A DNA stretch of 11,002 bases from NCBI GenBank assembly GCA_964502665.1, contig CAZCXP010000082.1, forward strand, positions 1 to 11,002. Direction: 5' to 3'. The notes beneath the pieces were generated by a model that made no database searches, was not told the DNA's origin, and saw only the letters and a program-made list of their open reading frames with translations. This document shows, one piece after another, positions 6,489-11,002 of the stretch (the first letter of the stretch is position 1; every line of letters begins with the position of its first letter). The position numbers and the translations under genes are program-made. Origin of the DNA: SOKG01 sp964502665. Its GTDB lineage: Bacteria > Chloroflexota > Dehalococcoidia > SZUA-161.

Positions 6489-6611
6489 CCCCTCCCCTGG
6501 AGGGAGGGGATCAAAGGGGAGGGGGAAGTCACCCTCATCCTTCGGCAAGCCTTGGGCCTGGCCAAGGCCAGGGCTCAGGACAGGCTCTACCCTCTCCCTT
6601 CGAGGGAGAGG
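6489..6611. repeat. Hairpin-rich, repeat-like intergenic element
   Basis: Three inverted repeats lie in about 120 bases. CCCCTCCC/GGGAGGGG (6489-6496, 6502-6509) is an 8-bp stem with a 5-nt loop. The central segment offers two mutually exclusive 7-bp stems: GCCTTGG/CCAAGGC (6549-6555, 6562-6568) and CCTGGCC/GGCCAGG (6557-6563, 6566-6572). CCTCTCCCT/AGGGAGAGG (6591-6599, 6603-6611) is a 9-bp stem with loop TCG. Purine-rich and pyrimidine-rich blocks alternate. The style resembles dispersed non-coding repeats found between genes in many bacterial genomes. A second copy would be needed to prove it, and none is in this window. Confidence 0.5.
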
Positions 6612-6763
6612 TATTTTATGCGAGAATCTATAACCTACAAAATCCACGGATTAAGGTGCCTACACTACTGTCAGCCTGCTCAAACCATCAACGCTCACCA
6701 GCTTGACTAACCCTTTCCTTAAGGGAGCAGTTCCTGTAAAATAGCCAAAACAGCAGCGAAGGC
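6612..6763. other. Gene-free leader region before mutS
   Basis: I see no gene here. TTGACT at 6703-6708 and TAAAAT at 6737-6742 are promoter-like hexamers, but they are 28 bases apart and do not form a normal pair. TAAAAT alone could be a -10 with a poor -35. CCTTAAGG at 6717-6724 is an 8-bp palindrome between them. The mutS promoter is therefore unresolved. Confidence 0.4.
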
Positions 6764-9328
6764 ATGATGACGCCTATTAGAAGCCAGTATCTCAAGATCA
6801 AGCGGAGCTATCCTCAGGCTATCGTCTTCTTCCGCCTGGGCGATTTCTACGAGACCTTCGACGATGACGCCAAGCTGGTCTCCAGCGAGCTGGAGATCAC
6901 GCTCACATCCAGGGAGATGGGCAAGGGGCAGCGGTACCCCATGGCGGGGATTCCTTACCATGCCCTGGACAACTACCTGGCGAAGCTCATTAACAAGGGC
7001 TACAAAGTGGCCATTTGCGAGCAGATGGGTGAGCCTAAAGCCGGGAAGGGCATAGTGGACCGCGAGGTGGTCCGGGTGGTCACCCCAGGGACCGTGACGG
7101 AGCCTAACCTGCTCGAACTCAAGGTGAACAACTATCTTGCCTCGGTAGTCGTCGAGGGCGAGGAGGCAGGGATAGCTTATGTTGACATAACGACAAGCGA
7201 ATTCGCCACCACCCAGGTCCCCGCTGAAAAGGCCCCGCTCGAGCTTGAGCGCCTTCGGCCCTCGGAGGTGCTCGTCCCCCGCGGCTCCCCGCTTCCCCAG
7301 TCATGGCTCCCTGCGCCGGCGACACAGCTCGATGATCGATCGTTTGAGCTGGATGTGGCGCGACAAGCCCTGCTCGACGCCTTCGGAGTATCCTCTCTGG
7401 AAGGCTACGGCTGCGCCCATCTTCCGCTGGCGATAATAGCAGCAGGCTCTATCCTCCAATATCTGGAGCAGACACAGAAAGATGCGCTGGGGCAGATCAA
7501 CAGCCTCGCTACTTACTCCACCGAGTCTTTCATGACCCTGGACGCCCAAACACGCCGCAACCTGGAGCTGTTTCAGAGCAGCCGCCTGGGGCTGACCAGC
7601 GGCTCGCTGCTGTCCGTCGTCGACCTCACCAGGACGCCGATGGGAGGGAGACTGCTCAAGAGGTGGCTGGGGCAGCCCCTTCTCGATGTAGAACGGCTGG
7701 AGCAAAGGCAACAGGCTGTATCCTGCTTTCAGTCGCCGCGGCGGATCGAGGTAATAAGCCTCCTTGGCAAGCTCAGCGACATAGAGCGGCTGGTTAACCG
7801 GGTGAGGTCAGGTATCGCCACCCCCAGAGAGCTGGTCTCCCTGCGCCGCAGCCTGGAGCAGGTCCCTCAGATGAGGGCTATGCTTGAGGAGGAAAGGGAT
7901 TTGGAGTGGCTTTATTCGGAGCTCAAGCCCTGTGACGACATCGTGACGTTGGTCTCCCAGGCCATCGTTGAGGATCCGCCAGCGACGGTGGGAGAAGGGG
8001 ACGTGATTAAGAGAGGCTTCTCCAGTGAATTGGACGAGCTTTGCTCAGCTTCATCGAATGCCAAGAAATACCTGGCCGATCTGGAACGAACCGAACGCGA
8101 GAGGACCGGGATCAAGCCGCTCAAGGTGGGCTATAACAAGGTGTTCGGCTACTACATCGAGGTCACCTCCCCCCATGTCCATCGCGTTCCCGAGGACTAT
8201 ATTCGCAAGCAGACGCTGGTGGGAGCAGAACGTTACTTCACCCCGCAGCTCAAGGAGTATGAATCGCTGATCCTCAATGCTGAGTCCAGGATCGCCGAGC
8301 TGGAGAGCGCCATCTTTCGCCAGGTCTGCCGCCAGGTGGGAGCTTGGGGCGACCGCATCCTGGGCATTGCTGCCGCTGTGGCCCAGGTCGACGTCCTCTC
8401 CGCGTTCGCAGAGGTGGCAGCCAGGTATAGCTACGTTCGTCCCAAACTGACCACGGACGACTCGATAGCGATTTCCGGTGGACGCCATCCTGTTGTGGAG
8501 CGGGCGCTGGTCGATGAGCAGTTCGTCCCCAACGACGTCTACCTCTCAAACAAGGATGCCCAGCTCGTTATCCTCACAGGCCCCAACATGTCCGGTAAGT
8601 CGACCTATCTGCGGCAGGTGGCCATTATTGTGCTCCTGGCCCAGGTCGGCAGCTTCGTTCCCGCAGACTCGGCTACTATAGGGCTGGTAGACCGTATCTT
8701 CACCCGGGTTGGTCTCCAGGACGACCTGGTCACGGGCCAGTCGACCTTCATGATTGAGATGCTGGAGACGGCCAACATCCTCAACAACGCTACTTCAAAA
8801 TCGCTGATCATATTGGACGAAATCGGGCGTGGGACTTCAACCTACGACGGCCTTTCCATCGCCCAGGCAGTGGCAGAATACATTCACAACCACCCCAGGC
8901 TCGGCGCCAAGACTTTGTTTGCCACCCACTATCACGAGCTGGTAGACCTGGCGAACTTCCTGCCCCGGGTGAAGAACTTCAACGTCGCTGTGTCAGAGGA
9001 AGGTGGCAAGGTAGTCTTCCTGCGCAAGATAATCGCCGGGGGCGCTGACAAGAGCTACGGCATCCATGTAGCCCAATTGGCCGGCCTGCCCCGAGCAGTG
9101 GTGCACCGCGCCGGAGAGGTTCTGACAGACCTTGAGAACCACGTTGGGGGGAAAGCAGCGCGGAGCGCAAGTCCGCGCCGACGAGAGAAGCCCCCCTCGG
9201 ACCAGCTACCGCTCTTCGGCCAGAAGCCCCCTATTGTAGATGAGATCCTGGGGATGGACGTCTCCTCGATGACTCCCCTCGAGGCCATCACCAAGCTTTA
9301 CGAGCTGCAGCAGAAGGCCAGGGAGTAG
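6764..9328 (+). CDS. mutS: DNA mismatch repair protein MutS
   Basis: This full-length, 854-aa MutS1-type protein recognises mismatches and small loops in DNA and recruits MutL in an ATP-dependent way. The N-terminal mismatch-binding domain contains the F28-Y29-E30 motif (RLGDFYETF), whose Phe stacks on the mispaired base. Connector, lever and clamp domains span roughly 120-560. The ATPase domain shows Walker A GPNMSGKS (606-613), the DDLVTGQSTFMIEM segment (653-666), Walker B LIILDE (681-686) with GRGTSTYDGLS after it, and the His loop ATHYHEL (720-726). The tail carries QLPLF (814-818), matching the beta sliding-clamp-binding consensus, after a basic linker. No mutL is adjacent. ATG 6764 and ATG 6767 are consecutive; only a weak AAGG (6759-6762) precedes them, and the product starts with a short N-terminus as in many MutS proteins. 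Nothing suggests truncation or frameshift. Confidence 0.97.
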   Translation: MMTPIRSQYLKIKRSYPQAIVFFRLGDFYETFDDDAKLVSSELEITLTSREMGKGQRYPMAGIPYHALDNYLAKLINKGYKVAICEQMGEPKAGKGIVDREVVRVVTPGTVTEPNLLELKVNNYLASVVVEGEEAGIAYVDITTSEFATTQVPAEKAPLELERLRPSEVLVPRGSPLPQSWLPAPATQLDDRSFELDVARQALLDAFGVSSLEGYGCAHLPLAIIAAGSILQYLEQTQKDALGQINSLATYSTESFMTLDAQTRRNLELFQSSRLGLTSGSLLSVVDLTRTPMGGRLLKRWLGQPLLDVERLEQRQQAVSCFQSPRRIEVISLLGKLSDIERLVNRVRSGIATPRELVSLRRSLEQVPQMRAMLEEERDLEWLYSELKPCDDIVTLVSQAIVEDPPATVGEGDVIKRGFSSELDELCSASSNAKKYLADLERTERERTGIKPLKVGYNKVFGYYIEVTSPHVHRVPEDYIRKQTLVGAERYFTPQLKEYESLILNAESRIAELESAIFRQVCRQVGAWGDRILGIAAAVAQVDVLSAFAEVAARYSYVRPKLTTDDSIAISGGRHPVVERALVDEQFVPNDVYLSNKDAQLVILTGPNMSGKSTYLRQVAIIVLLAQVGSFVPADSATIGLVDRIFTRVGLQDDLVTGQSTFMIEMLETANILNNATSKSLIILDEIGRGTSTYDGLSIAQAVAEYIHNHPRLGAKTLFATHYHELVDLANFLPRVKNFNVAVSEEGGKVVFLRKIIAGGADKSYGIHVAQLAGLPRAVVHRAGEVLTDLENHVGGKAARSASPRRREKPPSDQLPLFGQKPPIVDEILGMDVSSMTPLEAITKLYELQQKARE

Positions 9329-9358
9329 GGCCTCACCAGTGTTGGTTTGGCTGAGGCC
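9329..9358 (+). terminator. Stem-loop directly after mutS
   Basis: GGCCTCA (9329-9335) and TGAGGCC (9352-9358) form a perfect 7-bp stem with a 16-nt loop, starting on the base after the mutS stop codon. There is no T-run after it, so it is a weak intrinsic terminator at best, or a 3' end-protecting stem. The loop contains the proposed -35 of the following gene. Confidence 0.4.
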
Positions 9359-9396
9359 AAGAGCTATAGTATGATCTGTAGATAGGAATAGGAGGT
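9342..9396 (+). promoter_or_regulatory. Promoter and ribosome-binding site of the universal stress gene
   Basis: TTGGTT (9342-9347) and TATAGT (9365-9370) are separated by 17 bases and form a fair sigma70-type promoter with a start near 9377. A strong Shine-Dalgarno AGGAGGT (9390-9396) lies five bases before the ATG at 9402, predicting a leader of about 25 nt and efficient translation. Confidence 0.55.
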
Positions 9397-9401
9397 CAAC
9401 A

Positions 9402-10313
9402 ATGTACAAGAGAATACTTGTTCCGCTGGATGGTTCGGAGCTAGCTGAGGTTGCTCTGCCCTACGCTGAGGAGCTGGCTGGAAGACTGGGTTCTGAGATC
9501 ACCCTGGTACACGTTTATGAGACAGCCGACGCCCAATATGAGCGGATGCACCAGGCGTACATCCAGAAAATGGTCGAGGCCACAAAGCAGGGTGCCGAAA
9601 GGTTTCTCGCGAAATCAAAGGCGAAGAGAGTCAAGGTGAAGCCAGCCCTGCTCGTCGGCCACGCTGCCGAAGAGATTGTGGACTATGCCGACAAAGAGAA
9701 TGCTGACCTGATCATAATTGCGACCCACGGCCGGTCCGGCATCAGCCGCTGGGTGCTGGGAAGCGTCGCCACCAAGGTACTTAGTGCTGCTAAGCGGCCT
9801 GTGGCACTCATCAGGGCCGAGGGCGTCCGTGACAGTGCGGGTGAAAAGGGAATGATAAAGAAGGCACTTGTCCCGCTGGATGGCTCAAGAGAAAGTGAAG
9901 CGGTAATTCCCTACGTTGAGGAGCTAGCCTCCGGGCTCGAAGCGGAGGTCGTCCTCCTTCATGTGACAGCGCCAGCATACCCTGTCTACATCATGCCAAC
10001 CGAACCCGTCCAGATTCCCTTCTCTGAGGAGGAGGTGCAGCTACTAAGGTCAAAGGCCGAAGCCTATCTGGAAGACGTGGGTAGTGCACTGAAAGGCAAA
10101 GGCATTAACACGAAACTCGAGGTCCGATTTGGCGGCTCGGCTGATGAGATTATCAAGGTCGCTGACGAAGTGGGTGCCGATTTGGTGGCTATGTCAACAC
10201 ATGGGCGCTCCGGCATCAGTCGCTGGGCCTTCGGGAGCACCGCAGACAGAGTACTGCACGCCGGAAACACCCCTATCCTGCTGGTGAGGGCATCGAGCGG
10301 TAGCACGGATTAG
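9402..10313 (+). CDS. Tandem-domain universal stress protein (UspA family)
   Basis: This 303-aa cytosolic protein consists of two fused Usp domains, residues about 1-139 and 151-297. Each starts with a beta strand ending in VPLDGS (7-12 and 157-162) and ends with the nucleotide-binding loop THGRSGISRW...GS (108-121 and 266-279). The loop fits the ATP-binding pattern G-x2-G-x9-G-[ST] except that the first glycine is Ala107 in domain 1 and Ser265 in domain 2, a substitution seen in many family members. ATP binding by both halves is therefore plausible but not certain. Universal stress proteins accumulate under starvation, oxidative or energy stress, and the direct target here is unknown. The gene has its own promoter and a strong ribosome site. 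It lies 73 bases after mutS and 60 bases before the next gene. Confidence 0.93.
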   Translation: MYKRILVPLDGSELAEVALPYAEELAGRLGSEITLVHVYETADAQYERMHQAYIQKMVEATKQGAERFLAKSKAKRVKVKPALLVGHAAEEIVDYADKENADLIIIATHGRSGISRWVLGSVATKVLSAAKRPVALIRAEGVRDSAGEKGMIKKALVPLDGSRESEAVIPYVEELASGLEAEVVLLHVTAPAYPVYIMPTEPVQIPFSEEEVQLLRSKAEAYLEDVGSALKGKGINTKLEVRFGGSADEIIKVADEVGADLVAMSTHGRSGISRWAFGSTADRVLHAGNTPILLVRASSGSTD

Positions 10314-10373
10314 CGTGGAGACCTGAGGCCGTTCCGATAATACCTGAAGTGCAACTGCTGAGCATATGTGGTT

Positions 10374-11002
10374 ATGTCAACACCTGAGAAGGTCCTCCTT
10401 ACATGGAGCGGCGGCAAAGACAGCGCCATGGCCCTTTATGAGCTGGGGATGACCGGTGGTTACGAGATAGCAGCGCTGCTAACAACCGTGACAGAGGACT
10501 ACGACAGGATCAGCATGCACGGTGTCCGGGCTGCTCTTGTTGAACAGCAGGCCGAATCTTTGCGCCTTCCGCTCGAAAAAATGTATCTCAGCGGAAATTC
10601 ATCCAACGAAGAGTACGAAGAGAAGATGAGGGACAAGCTAATCCAGTACCGGAGCCAGGGCGTTTTTTCCGTGGTTTTCGGCGACATTTCCCTGGAGGAC
10701 CTGAGGAAGTACCGGGAGGATAACCTGGCGAGAGTAGGGATGAAAGGGGTCTTCCCTTTATGGAAAAGGGATACTAACGAGCTTGCCCATACGTTCATAG
10801 ATTTGGGTTTCAAGGCGGTCATTACCTGTGTTGACTCGGATGTCCTCGAGCGGAGGTTTGTGGGCAGGGCCTTCGATGAGCAATTCCTATCCGAGCTCCC
10901 TGCTGCCGGTGATCCCTGCGGTGAGAATGGAGAATTCCACTCATTCGTGTATGACGGGCCCATATTCCGCGAGAGGATAGCGCACAGAAAGGGAAAGGTC
11001 GT
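10374..11002 (+). CDS. Dph6-family PP-loop ATP-binding protein (3' end outside window)
   Basis: The reading frame from ATG 10374 stays open to the window edge (209 codons) and is missing perhaps a few tens of residues. SGGKDS at 12-17 is the PP-loop (ATP pyrophosphatase) motif of the adenine-nucleotide alpha-hydrolase fold. HGVR, FGDISLEDLRKYRE, GFKAVITCVD and GENGEFHSFVYDGP (from about 183) are the marks of the diphthine-ammonia ligase (Dph6/MJ0570) family. In archaea and eukaryotes this family amidates diphthine on elongation factor 2. Bacteria do not carry diphthamide, so the bacterial role is unknown and probably another ATP-dependent amidation or thiolation. An in-frame GTG at 10368 is an alternative start; the upstream in-frame stop is TGA at 10359. 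No strong Shine-Dalgarno is visible, only TGAG at 10359-10362. It follows the stress gene by 60 bases, with a possible -10 GATAAT (10336-10341) but no good -35. Confidence 0.88.
   Translation, partial: MSTPEKVLLTWSGGKDSAMALYELGMTGGYEIAALLTTVTEDYDRISMHGVRAALVEQQAESLRLPLEKMYLSGNSSNEEYEEKMRDKLIQYRSQGVFSVVFGDISLEDLRKYREDNLARVGMKGVFPLWKRDTNELAHTFIDLGFKAVITCVDSDVLERRFVGRAFDEQFLSELPAAGDPCGENGEFHSFVYDGPIFRERIAHRKGKV

Noticed and set aside
6339..6710. 123-residue open frame on the plus strand in the mutS upstream gap
   Set aside because: It crosses the hairpin-rich repeat and the minus-strand promoter, has no ribosome site and has a low-complexity translation. An open frame by chance is more likely.
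1..11002. CRISPR array, tRNA/rRNA, insertion sequence or defence island
   Set aside because: No regularly spaced direct repeats, cloverleaf-like or rRNA-like stretches, transposase or integrase motifs, or defence-gene domains were seen on either strand.

Overview
This is a bacterial window of moderately high GC with short intergenic gaps. It carries eight protein genes (one cut by the right edge) and no rRNA, tRNA, CRISPR array or transposase that I can recognise. The gene mix is an Nfn-type bifurcating transhydrogenase, Acr3/ArsR arsenic resistance, a B12-binding radical SAM protein, MutS, a tandem universal stress protein and a Dph6-like PP-loop ATPase. Together with a GC-rich dispersed-repeat-like element, it would suit an anaerobic or facultative lineage such as Chloroflexota (Dehalococcoidia-like). 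That assignment is impression only; no marker here proves it.

Layout. (1) 1-2373: a promoter, then nfnA (small FAD/[2Fe-2S] subunit) and nfnB (large 2x[4Fe-4S]/FAD/NADP subunit), six bases apart, forming an NADH-dependent reduced ferredoxin:NADP+ oxidoreductase. (2) 2374-4728: a well-formed promoter and a small two-PKD-domain lipoprotein, then arsR, a strong intrinsic terminator overlapping the arsR stop, and an acr3 arsenite permease. TGCGCA palindromes lie in the gaps before the lipoprotein and before acr3. (3) 4757-6400: a convergent minus-strand gene for a B12-binding-type radical SAM protein. It is visibly AT-richer than its neighbours and is driven by a perfect-consensus sigma70-type promoter with a leader of about 145 nt. 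(4) 6218-6763: the longest gene-free stretch, holding that promoter and leader plus a hairpin-rich repeat-like element. (5) 6764-9328: full-length mutS with a C-terminal beta-clamp-binding motif. (6) 9329-10313: a stem-loop, a promoter and a two-domain universal stress protein. (7) 10374-end: a Dph6-family ATP-binding protein, truncated by the window.

The genes form separate functional units rather than one pathway: redox balancing (nfnAB), arsenic detoxification (arsR-acr3), an uncharacterised radical SAM modification step, DNA repair (mutS) and stress response (USP). I found no clear new multi-gene system. The points most worth a second look are the possible ArsR operator layout with an arsR/acr3 terminator, the isolated radical SAM gene with its leader hairpin, the composite repeat upstream of mutS, and the recently duplicated PKD lipoprotein.
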